From: Tetraselmis striata
Taxonomy: Eukaryota; Chlorophyta; Chlorodendrophyceae; Chlorodendrales; Chlorodendraceae
Assembly (NCBI GenBank): GCA_006384855.1
Contig: VCJN01002489.1
Coordinates: 1-64,000 of the forward strand
DNA length: 64,000 nt
Direction: 5' to 3'
The notes under the pieces are model-generated. The model worked only from the letters and a program-made list of their open reading frames with translations, did no database searches and was not told the DNA's origin. The translations under genes were made by a program, and so were the position numbers. This document shows positions 1 through 10,762 of this stretch, in pieces. How positions within the stretch are numbered: the first letter of the stretch is position 1; each line of letters opens with the position of its first letter.

Positions 1-1090
1 TTGAAAGCAGCGGTTTCCAAGAGTGTCCTGATTGTGAGGACCATCTGGGCATGACAATAGTAGCTCTTGTGTCAAAGGGTGATTATTGTCTTTGCATCTC
101 AAAATGTTGCAAGATGGGCATGGCTGTGTCATTATACACTAGATTGATGAACACAGTTTTACCTTTATTGATGTCATGTTGCATGATTGGTTTTCAGCAC
201 TGTAATAATCTGAACAGACAGCATCATATGCTGAGGCACTGGCATCATAGTGACTGGATCATAGGCACAATTCAGTCACTTGTGCTCTGCTTGGTCAAAC
301 ACAACAGAGTCACTTGGACATGCATTTGGTTTTGCACATTTCTCAAATTCAGTGTAATTCTTTCGACTGTTGTTTTGGGTACGCATTCTGCGCACTCGCG
401 ATCTCTTTTGCATGCATGACAGTCAGTTTGGCATGCATTCCAGCATGCGTCTTTTTGTTTTTGACATTTTTGTCGACATTTTCTCTGCACCCAATCTTTG
501 CTCACTGAAGTAGCTCTGCCAACGCGAGGTATACGTAGTCGTCCTCGTCACTCATGGATTTTGCTCCGACACGGCCGCTCTGGGCTAGCTCTAGCAAGTC
601 GGGGTGCCTTGCGGCTCCACCGCTGCATGTCGGCCTGTCCCGCGACGCGCTACCCGGAACCATAGCCATGTGCTCCGTCTTCGTCATCAACACGGTCACG
701 AGCCGTCAGTTGAGCTAACGATGTTGCAAGCTCGCGCGGCAATGTAGGCTGGGCCTTCGTGCATGCTTGTAGCGATTCGAGCGTCGGCTCAACAACGGGT
801 TCTTCTCCATCTGGCATGATGACGCAAGGACGTAAGGATGAGAATTTCACACACGGGTGGTGAGCCGGGTGTGGTCTTGAACAACCTGGGGTGACCTTCC
901 TCGCAACAGGTAGGTTACGGGACAGTTAATCGCTGCGTGTATCGCAGCGAAACTGGAAGATGGCATGCTAAGCTGTTGTGTCTGCTTTACTGTCTACTCG
1001 TGCTGGACCCAAAGAGGGCGCAACGACAGGTGCCTAGTAACACGTACCACTGAGCAGCACGGTAGCCGGAAAAGCGGCTAGGGAAAGGAG
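1..1090. other. Unassigned left flank
   Basis: Apart from the small cysteine-rich frame at 272-505 on the minus strand I recognise no gene here. Positions 506-1090 hold only short overlapping frames of no recognisable family. A TATAAATA box at 1098-1105 lies just beyond and probably belongs to the DIRS-like element that follows. Confidence 0.4.
272..505 (-). CDS. Small cysteine-rich frame, unknown
   Basis: An open frame of about 77 codons with no ATG at its start (it opens at GTG), so it may be an exon or remnant rather than a whole gene. Its first half has eight cysteines spaced C-x3-C-x6-C-x3-C-x3-C-x2-C-x5-C-x2-C among many Lys, Arg and Gln residues, which looks like a zinc-binding or disulfide-rich module. 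The second half is ordinary sequence. An acidic stretch ending in a stop overlaps its start in another minus frame (502-699), so the two could be pieces of one broken or spliced protein. A transposase C-terminal zinc finger is one possibility, but I cannot match it to a family. Confidence 0.2.
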   Translation of the reverse strand: MSKDWVQRKCRQKCQKQKDACWNACQTDCHACKRDRECAECVPKTTVERITLNLRNVQNQMHVQVTLLCLTKQSTSD

Positions 1091-1097
1091 GAAACCC

Positions 1098-1105
1098 TAT
1101 AAATA
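1098..1105 (+). promoter_or_regulatory. TATA-like box of DIRS-like element 1
   Basis: The sequence TATAAATA follows an ACCC run. It sits upstream of the terminal repeat of the DIRS-like element on the same strand. The same octamer occurs twice in the LTR of the Gypsy element near 54.7 kb. Promoter function is inferred only. Confidence 0.3.
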
Positions 1106-1203
1106 GCGAGTTTATAACATTACAAAGCGGCCAATAACTACACATAACTAATGTGAATTACAAAAAGGCCAGTAACAAAACTGGCTTACTACTAAAAATC
1201 CAC

Positions 1204-1899
1204 CAGGGTTCGGCCGTTTTGGAATATCGCGAGCTCTGTTCCCGAATATTACCTGTACAACTCGCGAACTTGGGGGAAGGGCGACCTGCACTGCTGAGGG
1301 CATAGACCAAACCATGCGAGAAACCGCGAGTACATTCGCGAAGGGCTGGCGAACACTCCGCGAACCCAACGAGTCATGCCGGTGAGAAATTTTGGGGAGT
1401 AAACCCGCACGGTAGGGCGGTAGTGTATATGACAACTAAACTACAGTAAATCGCTGTAGAGGACCTTTCTTATTGTCCTTTTTTGTGATTTCCTGATATC
1501 GCCTTCTGCTGCTAGCTCTTGTAATTTTATACTACAGTAAATGTCAGTACGTAATACAAAATACTAAATAGGCTTCTGATCGGGCGGTAGTCGGACTCTT
1601 CGGCATGTAGTCGGAATTATAGTCGGACGCTGGCGAAGGGTGGGACGCTCGCTTAGAACAGTTCGCGTATGGAATTCGAGAGCCGTTCGCGCTATCCGCA
1701 TCGCGAACGCACTCGCGAAAACAGTTCGCGAGTCATTCGGGATTTGTTCGAGCTATTCGCTAGCATTTCGCGAACTGATATTCCGCGAAGTGGAAGTTCG
1801 CGAAAACATGGGTCTATCTCATCCCCACAAAACTCATGTGATTCCGCGAAGTGGGAGTTCGCGAAGGGTTCGTGAGTATGGATTTCGAACCCACCCCTG
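1204..1899. mobile_element. hAT-type MITE with TCGCGA array
   Basis: A 696-bp non-coding element. It is bounded by perfect 8-bp target duplications AAATCCAC at 1196-1203 and 1900-1907. Its ends are short inverted repeats beginning CAGGG (left CAGGGTTCGG; right, reverse complement, CAGGGGTGGGTTCG), the hAT signature. It carries nine copies of the palindrome TCGCGA (1227, 1262, 1336, 1701, 1713, 1726, 1768, 1798, 1859), clustered toward the two ends, with an AT-rich middle. No open frame of note. It lies inside the left terminal repeat of DIRS-like element 1, so it is younger than that element. Confidence 0.85.
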
Positions 1900-1979
1900 A
1901 AATCCACCGCTAAAAGCAGTACCAGTATTAGTCGCTACTAAAAGATCAACGCATCACTGCTGGTACGAGTATTGCTGGT

Positions 1980-2021
1980 ACTCTCCTTTGCTGTGGCACG
2001 CTCCATCGAGCGCACCACAGC
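1980..2021 (+). repeat. 42-bp direct repeat with hairpin, left copy
   Basis: Identical over 42 bases to 4769-4810. The core can fold as a stem: GCTGTGG with CCACAGC, and inside it GCTC with GAGC, around a CATC loop. It marks the inner edge of the DIRS-like element's left terminus. Confidence 0.8.
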
Positions 2022-2616
2022 AAAGTCGCGGCAATTTTGCCGCGCAGGGTGCCGGTCTTCCGCCATCGTACCATGTACGGTGAGCGACGCCTTTTCAGGG
2101 CCCCCTTGGGAGAAACCCGTTAGGGTTTGTGTGGTTAATGGACGCGCGCCGCTTGCGACGTGCTAACTACTACCCGCGAACGAGCTGATGATTACTCGCC
2201 AAACGCGAGGAGAGGACGAAGCTGCAGCGCTTCCCCATTCAGTGGAACAAGGTCCAAGACTTTCGACGAGTGTCGACCAACAGTAACCCCTGGCTGCCTT
2301 TTCCCGTGTGGGCATGGCTCGATCTAAACTGGCCCCTACCCGGCGTAGGTGTCGCGATGCGCTCCGACTGGGGCGTATGCCGGCGTATGCCCGTCGTCTA
2401 GTACAAATTCGAGTACTAAGTGAAAGTATACTGCCAGTGGCCAAGCCAGCGCCCAGTGGCACATGCATAGCTACTCCCACGCCGCGGCACTCCTACTGTG
2501 CCGCGCACCGTGGACCCTGACGCCGACGCGGGGAGGGCCAGCAGAGCGGCAGGGCGCTCTGCTCGCCCCCCTCGCGACATCCATCGCGCCAATTCCTGTA
2601 CTCCCGACTCCCCCTT

Positions 2617-4625
2617 ATGAGACATCGCGTTCGTCGTAATCTCGGCAACTGGCAAGCCGTTGGCGCGAATCGCGGTGTTCTCAACTGGATATCCCGAGGT
2701 GTACGCGTTCCTTTCTTGGACGGGCTTGCCCCACCTTCTTTTCATCAGGGTGTGTCAATGGGGGATGCTACTCCTGCTCAACTGGAGTTTATGGACGGTG
2801 AATTGGCTCGCTTCCTGGTCGTTGGGGCATGGGAGCGAGGCTACTGCGCAAAATGGGTGTCCCGGTTGTTCTTGGTTCCTAAGCATGGAACAAACAAATG
2901 GAGGCTCATCATTGACCTTCGCCCCCTGAACCGCTATTGCGAGACGCGCGATCTTTCGTTTGAGACGCTATCGCATTTACGCAACCTGGCGCGCCTTGGG
3001 GACTACATGTTGCAGATGGACCTGCATGACGGGTTTTACGCGGTTGGAATCGCCCCTGAGGACAGGGATTTTTCACTGTCGATTACCGTGTCACTCTACA
3101 TGTACCGACTGGCTAACCTTCCCATGGGCTGGTCTCTGTCCCCCTATATTACTTCTGCCACTTTACCAACGTCCTCACTAGGGCATTGCGTCGTAACCCG
3201 GCTGAAGCGGACGGCACACCTATTCCCCGGCGACGATTTGGCCTGCGCATGTTGCCCTACATGGACGATTTCCTGTTTCTAGCTCGGACTCAGGCTGAGG
3301 CCATCTGGCAGTGTGACTACATCGAACGCCACCTCTCGGGCTTTGGTCTGCTGCGCAACCCCAACAAGGGCGTGTGGAAGCCCACCCAGAAGCTCGTGCA
3401 CCTGGGGTTAGAAATTGACACATCGGGGTCGCCTACTCTTCGTACGCCCGCTGAGAAACTCGCCAACATTGCTCGCGCGGCCAAACGGCTAATCCAACGA
3501 GCAAAACGCGATCGTCGGTGGTTGCCAGCTCGCGAGTTGGCCGCTCTCGCGGGAAAATGCCAGTTTCTCTACTTGGCCATTGCCCCTGCCCGTTTCTACC
3601 TCCGTGAGCCGCATGATGTGCTCAAGACGCGCGACTCTTGGTCCGGCCGCGTCAAGCTTACCCGCCAGCTCGAACGCGATCTGCAATGGTGGGTGGTGTG
3701 CCCACCCAATCAACACAACGGCCGTCCCATTAACCGACCCGTCGAAACCGGATACCTACACGTCGACAGTTCGTCGTACGGCTGAGGTGCCGTTCTGAAC
3801 GAGCACCATGAAGCTCGGGGTTTTTGGTACGACAATGACCGCAATGCGCACATTACCCTGAAAGAGCTCAAAGCCGTCCGTTTGGCTATTGAGTCCTTCC
3901 TCCCCATGCTCCAGAACCGCCACATCCGCTTGCACGAGGATAACCAAGCGGTTGTCGGCGTCCTCACTAACCTCACCTCTCGCTCTCCACGCCTCATGGC
4001 TGAGCTACGCAAAACGTGGTACCTCATGGACACGCACGGCATCACCCTTTCCGTGCGCTACATCCGTTCTGCGGCGAATATCTGGGCTGACCGCCTAAGT
4101 CGCGAGATTGACTGCGACGACTGGCAGTTCAACCCTCGTCGATTCGCCTCGCTCACTGCTAAATGGGGCGCCTGCACCATCGACCGCTTCACGACTTCTG
4201 AAAACGCCCTCCTACCCCGCTACAACGCCCGCTGGCGTGACCCGCGGTGCGAGGCCGTCGACGCCCTGCGCCTCTCCGACGCTGCATGGCGTTGCGAACG
4301 TAACTGGTGTAACCCTCCGTGGAACCTCATCATCGGCGATCTAGTCTCCAAACTTGAGTCCAGTGGTGCCCCAGCCATCGTCATTGTTCCCTACTGGCGT
4401 GACAAAGCTTGGTACCAGCTCCTCTCGGAGATGTGCTCCGACATGCGCTCTTGGAAGCCGCGCCACGACCTCTTCAATTCTTCATTTCTGGCCGTACAGG
4501 CGGCCGCCTTCCCGTGGGCGCACCCCGCTGGCCTGTCGTCGCCTTCAACATTCCCGCCCGTGACCCCCGCCCATGGCCTGCTGCGCCCGGCATTTTCTAG
4601 TCGGCAAACCAGACGTTCCTTGTGA
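2617..4625 (+). pseudogene. DIRS-type reverse transcriptase/RNase H, broken
   Basis: Encodes the reverse transcriptase and RNase H of a DIRS-like retroelement. In order there are a leader with FMDGELARFL, the palm segment WRLIIDLRPLN, LPMGWSLSPY, the catalytic YMDD at 3258-3269, then an RNase H with the aspartate in HVDSSSYG, the glutamate in KELKAV and the aspartate in HEDNQAV. The C-terminal part (WADRLSREIDCDDWQF and on) matches the other DIRS copies here. It is broken twice: a small insertion near 3151 (TATATTAC where the relatives have TATTAC) shifts the frame, and an in-frame TGA at 3783-3785 sits where relatives have tryptophan or arginine. The active-site residues themselves are intact. 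No recombinase frame follows. Confidence 0.8.
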
Positions 4626-4768
4626 AATGTTCTAAACTAGTTTATGTGGTTTCTCTACATGTACGAGATAGCCCTAGCGCGGCGCCCGTGCGTAGCGCGT
4701 GTGTGCGCGCGCACGATTGCGGGGGCCGGTCAGAGCCACCACCTGCCTTCACGGCGGACCGACCGGTC

Positions 4769-4810
4769 ACTCTCCTTTGCTGTGGCACGCTCCATCGAGC
4801 GCACCACAGC
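4769..4810 (+). repeat. 42-bp direct repeat with hairpin, right copy
   Basis: Perfect copy of 1980-2021. Between it and the RT frame a further short pair occurs, AACCAGACGTTC(C/T)TTGTGAAA, at about 4606-4627 and 4897-4918. Confidence 0.8.
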
Positions 4811-5100
4811 CCGCCCAACCCTCCCTGGCTGTGGGATTGTATGCCTGCAAATTCCTGAATATCACAACCTGTAACCAGACCTGGCATTCTTCGGCTAACC
4901 AGACGTTCTTTGTGAAACCCGTAGTCTCTACGAACGTGGCGACCACTGATCAATATAACGACTAGTCGCTACTGTTGTGAATTACAAGAAGGGCAGCAAA
5001 AATAAATCCACCGACTAGCGGGTTCGTCCCGCTAAAAGTATAGCTCTAATTAGATAGCTTCTAGAAGTATTACTTAAAAACGACTATACTGGTACGACTG

Positions 5101-6423
5101 GCTATTCGTACTGTCTGACTCGGCGGCATCCCGCGCGCGCCCCGCTCCGACGGCTCCGCGCCGGCTACTCCACGTTCGCATCGCGTCACGGTCGCCGTAT
5201 TTGTGATCGAAGCGGCCCGGCGGCACAACAACAGTCACGTCGCGCCCGCCGGTCCTCAGGTATCGAGGTGCCTGTTCCCAAGCTCTACTTACCCCGACAC
5301 GCTCCGGTCCCTGGCCGCATCGCGTTCTTGCTTGCCGGCACCTTTCCCAACCTCCCGCCCAACACCCAACAGGTTTGTATCGCTATTGCTAGTTCAGGCG
5401 ATCCGCGGCAAGAACAGCGCCAAAAGCGACTCCCGCCATCGCCGCCTCCTACACAAAGTAGTTGGAATATCATACTTTAACTTCCACCGGGCTTGCACGG
5501 CGCACCGGTGCAAACCGCGTTGGGAACCGCGCCGCCTGCTGCAGTGCAGGTGCCCTCCCGGCCCCGCTTTCGTCTTCCCGCTCCTTATTTTCTCATATTG
5601 CGCGCGTGCCGTGCTCGCCCTAACAAAATTGGCCGCTGCGCCCCTCGCGGCAGTGGTACCCGTACACACACACACACACACTCCCCCCCCCCCCCCCCCC
5701 CCCGGCCACACACACACGAGCACACACACTCACTCACCCCCTCCCCCCGCCCCCAACACACACACAAACGGGCAACTCCATACACCCTACACAGAGGTTG
5801 TTATATTATCATTGTGAAAATTGAAATTTCCACTTCATGTAGTAAGTTTCACTGCATGTGCCCCGCAATCTGCATCAGAAGCACATCACAACATACATGC
5901 TCTGATGCAGTATCTCGGCTCTGGAATTAACTCCTGACCTGCGGCACTTGCACAGCTTAGTAGTGTTGCATTGGCACCGGTACAGCACGTCAAGACTGCG
6001 GTAATTCCTAACTGTTCCCGACCAGCATGGGGTGTAGATAGTTGGGAGAATGGCACGCTTAGTTTACCCATGTAGTGCTGCTTACTATAACATTACACAC
6101 GCACAACACGCTCATCTTGCACACCGCGCAGGGCCCAGCACTTTTCCCGCCAGCAACACCACTGCCACCGCTGCGCTTCCATTTCCGCTCTCTGTCGGTT
6201 CGCTCGTCAGACTGTACCACAAACCCAGCGCCCAGACCACCAATGACGCCCGTGAGCTGCCGCAAGTGACAAAAAACTATCTCATCAGTATTTGTGCCCC
6301 CCTCCCCCACCCCCACCCCCCGGCCCTTCCGCAGCTGTGCTGCTTGCATCTACACATTTACGCTTTCCGGTGACGCTCGACATCTTCAGAGGTGGCCGGC
6401 GGGTGCAACTCGGCTCTGTTAGC
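5101..6423. other. Intergenic region with CA and poly-C tracts
   Basis: No supported gene. A short CA repeat and a run of about 20 C lie at 5664-5702, followed by further CA-rich sequence to 5765. C-rich tracts recur at 6299-6320. It should contain the promoter and 5' UTR of the sulfotransferase gene, but I see no clear TATA box. Long frames through the CA tract are low-complexity artefacts. Confidence 0.5.
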
Positions 6424-8372
6424 ATGAAGCCGACCGGTGCTGGAAGCTTGGGTCTTCTGCTCCTGGCAACCACCTTGGTGATAGCTCTGCAGCCCTCGTC
6501 TGCTCAGCACCCTATGGCAAGAGCATCTGGCAGGGTGAGCTACAGACGGATGGCAATGCCACGTCATTCGTATGCCAACCGAGGAGCCAGCAATCTCGCA
6601 AGATCTCTCCGGCCTCGGCGGCCTCGGCGGCCTCTACCCATCAATCGATCCGCGGCTGCCTTGGAGGCTCTACCTTATGACCCGTTGGCTTACCCGGGTC
6701 TTCATGCCATGAGGAACACATCGGATGACCGCCCGTTAACAGCCGCAGGTGCGGCTGCCCCCCAATGGCTGGCCTCAAAACTTGGCCTCTGGCGTTGTCC
6801 AGGCGCGGGCGCGCTAATGCCGCACCATACTGTGTTGTCCGGCAGATGCTCAGAGGCTTAGCGACCTTTACAAGGCCGTGGCGGGACCCGACGGCAAGGC
6901 GCCCTTGAGCTGGAGGCCTGCGTATCATACCCTGGTCCCCACTCCCAGCGGTAAAAATATCTACTTCTGCTTCCCGTGCAAGACCGGGAGCTCGAGGTGA
7001 GACTGCCCGCCCACTCTGAGGAATGCGAGCAGGACGTGCCAGCTGCAGGTGATGGTGTGAATGGGTACATGCTTCCAAGTTGATATCGTCAACACAATTA
7101 ATTACACATAGCAGTTGTGCATGACGTTGCTGCTCGCTAATGCAATAAGTTATGCTTTCTGCGGCAGCATTTGTGCGCGGTCTATAGTAGCAGCTCTGGC
7201 CCTGATTGCATACGTGGGTTCCCTGTGTGCAGGTGGAAGAACTGGCTGATTCAGCCGACCTTCCGCAAGGACAAATCAAAGAAAATCAATGGCGGAATCA
7301 CAGGTACCCCCTCATGCGTACCTGCGTGTCACCCCCAGGCTGTTGCGGTCTGCTGTACTGAGCAGGGTTCTCTTGTGATTGGTGGCTTCAAGTACAAGCA
7401 TGAGCAGAAGGCCACCTCCTCCCCCCACCACCACCATCCTTGACTCCTCCCAAGCCCCTAGTGTCCAATCGTTGATGAAGGTGGCCAATTAAAAGCACTG
7501 CTGTACCCCTTGCAGATATTTGGCCCGACTCAAGGCGCGAGCAGTGGCTTGATGTGCTGGCGGAGCCAGCTACCCTCCGGCTCATGTGGGTCCGCGACCC
7601 CTAGCCCGATTGCTGTCTGCGTTCCTGGACAAAGCACTGCATCAGTTCAGGGACCTTCCATTTATGATCCGCCTCGGAGGGCCGTACGATGACAGCCCCA
7701 GCGAGTTTGCGCGCTTTGTGCGCACAATGTTGGAGAAGCGCCGGGAGGCTGAGAGCGCTGGGAAGCGATTTCTTATGGATCCGCACTTCATCCCGGAGTC
7801 GCATACATGCGGGCTCCTCGAAGGAGTGAGGTACCACCTCTACCTCCAGGTGGAGCGCACCGCTGAGTGGTATGTGGAGCTGATAAGCTTGATGGGGCTT
7901 GATGACAGCGTCGACCCCGGCCCTCATGCAAAGGTGAGGCAGCGGGAATGATGTAAGAGGGCTGCAGGGGCGTGCATAAGGTACCCTGGTACACCGTCTA
8001 TCAGCTGCAATATGACACGATGCTGTTGTGTGCCTGCTGGACGCCTGTGTGTTCCAGGGTAAGGCAGACTGCTTTTTCAAGCTTCCTGGTCACGACTGCG
8101 CCAGCATGGCTGCTCTCATCGCAAAGCACATGCACAGCGTGCGTAGCGGCCAATTCTCGACGACTGCGGCGCGCAGCTTCCCTGGTGCTGCCGGCAAGCT
8201 TGGCGAGGCGTTAGAATTCATGCAGGCAAAATACACCCATGGTCATGGGCAACTCGCCTCAATGAAAGTCAAGGAGTACTATTCCACTCAGGAGGTCATT
8301 GATGACGCGACGGAGTACTTGCGTGATGATCTGCAGATGTTTGGGTACCCAGAGCTGCGTCTAGACGCGTAG
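6424..8372 (+). CDS. Carbohydrate sulfotransferase, 5 exons, frameshifted
   Basis: A Golgi-type sulfotransferase (Sulfotransfer_2 family) that would transfer sulfate from PAPS to a glycan. Exons are 6424-6748, 6846-6996, 7233-7303, 7516-7933 and 8058-8372; all introns are GT-AG and the phases agree. The N-terminus has a hydrophobic segment (LGLLLLATTLVIAL) fitting a type II signal anchor or signal peptide. The PAPS 5'-phosphosulfate loop is IYFCFPCKTGSSRWKNWL, split by intron 2. The 3'-phosphate motif MWVRDP...RLLSAFLDK is in exon 4. The summed exon length is 1280 nt, one short of a whole number of codons: within the motif, at 7596-7599, a run of four C puts TAG in frame, and one more C would continue the conserved reading. 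So it is either a recent pseudogene or a homopolymer sequencing error. The expected length is about 426 residues, normal for the family. Confidence 0.8.
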
Positions 8373-9330
8373 GCACCAGGATTCCGCTGCAATTCTATGT
8401 GTACGCGTATTAGGTTCTGCACAGGGTCTGCGGTTTTCCGCAGATCAGCATGCAGTGCAGATACTAGGAAAGTATGGCGGTACAACATTGGGTTATCACG
8501 AGCAGTAAACCATGTAACAATGAAGCCTGCGCCTAAAGTACACCTTGATATATATGTGCCTGGTCACAAGCTAGGTAGGTGTCGCACGGTACTCATGTTG
8601 AATCGCGCTTAAACATATTGAAACCTTAAATTCTAAAGCCGCAGCCGCCCTATGCTCGGGCATGACTTGGCCATGGGTACCAACCTTAGCTGACTGCCTG
8701 CGGTCATTGTGGGCGACCTCCATGTCGGCGGCGCTACCCAGGCTGTGCCTCCAGGCTGCACGGCATGCCAAATGCGCGGCCCTGCGGGCATTTGCAGAAC
8801 AATATAGCCCAGCATCAGCCTCCTCCGCATCATTGTCAGCAGCACCACCATCAGTGCAATCAGCACCATCACCATCACCAACTGTCAATACCACCCCAAT
8901 CCCAGCATCCACCTCCCCATGCCCATGCCCATGCTCATGCCCATGCTGCCGCCGCTCTTTCGCAGGGAGAGGGGGAACCTCCTCCAGCGCTCCAGGGCGG
9001 AGCCCAGGCGACTGCCTCCAGAGGGGGGAGGGGAGCATACACACACCTATGATGAGTACGACAGACAACTGTTTGCGCAGCACCAGGTTGTTAACCAGCA
9101 TGGAGGAGTGGCCCTGCTGCGCACGGCTAAGCAAGCGCCTTAGCGACCCCCCCCCCCCCCCCCCTCTCACCAACACGGCGCACACGTTCACGCCCTAGAC
9201 GGCGGCCACCAGCAGCGGGGCGGGGCGCCATAGAACAATGTCAAACCCGGCCAAAAGGACACGGCTCTCAATAGGAAAGGCTGGAAGGCTGTGCTCTCCC
9301 TTCCAGCCATAGAGGGCTCAGCTTTCCGCG
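8373..9330. other. Intergenic, simple-sequence rich
   Basis: No gene supported. CACCAT-type and CCCATG-type hexamer repeats at about 8860-8945 and a run of about 18 C at 9147-9164 create open frames on both strands that look like His/Pro-rich proteins; I regard these as artefacts of the repeats. The 3' UTR of the sulfotransferase gene should lie at the left. Confidence 0.45.
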
Positions 9331-9751
9331 CGCACATGTGTGTGTGTGTAAGTGTGTAAAAGGGTGTGTGTAAGTGTGTGTGGGGGGGGGCGGGTGGGTG
9401 TGTATGTGTGTGGGTGTGATGTGTGTCTTGGTGTGCGTGTGTGTATGTCTGTGTGTGAATCTATGTGGGTGTATGGATGTGTGTGTGCGTGTGGGGGGGG
9501 GGGGGGGGGGTGCGTGCGTGTGTGTGTGGGGGGGGGGGGGGGGGGGGCGGTGAGGGTGTCGGTGTGTAAATGAGTGTGAGTGTGTGTGTGTAAAAGGGTG
9601 TGTGTAAGTGTGTGTGTGGGAGGTGGGTGGGTGTGTATGTGTGTGGGTGCGATGTGTGTCTTGGTGTTTGTCTTGGTGTGCGTGTGTGTAAGTCTGTGTG
9701 TGAATCTATGTGGGTGTATGGATGTGTGTGTGCGTGGGGGGGGGGGGGTGC

Positions 9752-9786
<35 letters not shown>

Positions 9787-9874
9787 TGTGTGTGGGGGGG
9801 GGGGGGGGCGGTGAGGGTGTCGGTGTGTAAATGAGTGTGAGTGTGTGTGTGTGTGTGGGTTTTTGTAAGTGTGA

Positions 9875-9942
<68 letters not shown>

Positions 9943-10101
9943 ATGTAAATGTGTGTGTGGTGGGGGGGAGTGGGTGTGCGGGTGTGTGCGTGGTTATGTG
10001 TGGGTGTGTGCGTGGGTATGTGTGGGTGTGGGTGTGGGTGTGGGTGTGCGTGTGGGTGTGGGTGTGGGTGTGGGTGTGGGTGTGCGTGTGTGTGTGCGCG
10101 C

Positions 10102-10132
<31 letters not shown>

Positions 10133-10200
10133 TGTGTGTGCGTGTGCGTGCGCGCGTGCGTGCGTGTGGGGGAGGTTCTGGGTGTGGGTGTGCGCGCGCG

Positions 10201-10272
<72 letters not shown>

Positions 10273-10380
10273 TTTGCTTGCGTGCGTGCGTGCGTGCGTG
10301 CGTGGGTGGGTGAGTGGGTGTATGGGTTTGTGTGTGTGGGGGGGTGTATGTGCATTTGTGTGTAAGGGGGGGGGGGGGGG
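9331..10380. repeat. 1-kb TG/poly-G microsatellite
   Basis: Nearly pure TG dinucleotide runs broken by GGGTG units and several poly-G runs of 12-22 bases (for example 9493-9510 and 9529-9547). A unit of roughly 240 bp appears to be duplicated (9340-9580 resembles 9590-9835). It abuts exactly the truncation point of the left Copia copy at 10381. Confidence 0.9.
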
Positions 10381-10762
10381 GCGTCGGCGTCGGCGAGCGG
10401 GCAAGGGCGGCGTGAGGCAATGGCGGTGTGGAGGCGATGTCCGGCAGCGTTTGGGCGGCGAACGCAGCAGTATATCCACATGGATGGAAGAAGGGAACGG
10501 TCTTGGTAGGAGTGAGGTAGGCCGGGTAGCACACACCCGGGCGATGAGACGCAGTGTGGCGCCAGTGGAACGCGCGCTCCAGAGCGTCATGCTCGCACTC
10601 GCTGTCACTGTCGCCATTGCCGTCATCACCACGGACATCCACATCGCTGGTGGTATCGCAGAAGTTGTCGACAGCAATCATCATGATCAGTTGATCAATG
10701 GCATCCGGTGTAGACGGAGGGACGGCGTCCGGGTAGTCAGCGGCATCATGTGTGGGAGGTCG

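Larger units (their letters stand above)
1140..5045 (+). mobile_element. DIRS-like (YR-type) retroelement 1, decayed
   Basis: A degenerate retroelement of the DIRS/Ngaro class. It contains a reverse transcriptase/RNase H frame (2617-4625) closely related to those of the YR element at 57.3-62.2 kb and the fragment at 52.5-54.6 kb. Repeats flank it: a perfect 42-bp direct repeat at 1980-2021 and 4769-4810, and a weaker repeat (GTGAATTACAA...AAATCCACCG) at 1153-1203 plus 1908 onward and again at 4977-5013. The two repeats occur in opposite order at the two ends (X-Y ... Y-X), both in direct orientation. No tyrosine recombinase gene remains after the RNase H. The left X repeat is interrupted by a hAT MITE. 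The ends are estimated from the repeats and are not exact. Confidence 0.6.

Noticed and set aside
5203-5930. Plus-strand frames of 145-204 codons through the CA tract
   Set aside because: Low-complexity repeats keep the frames open; no conserved sequence.
8571-9198. Overlapping 180-206-codon frames on both strands
   Set aside because: Driven by CCCATG/CACCAT repeats; both strands open at once, no family.
9318-10684. Two ~400-codon frames of His-Thr repeats on the minus strand and Cys-Val repeats on the plus strand
   Set aside because: They are the six-frame translation of the TG microsatellite fused to the end of the truncated Copia copy; no real protein is implied.
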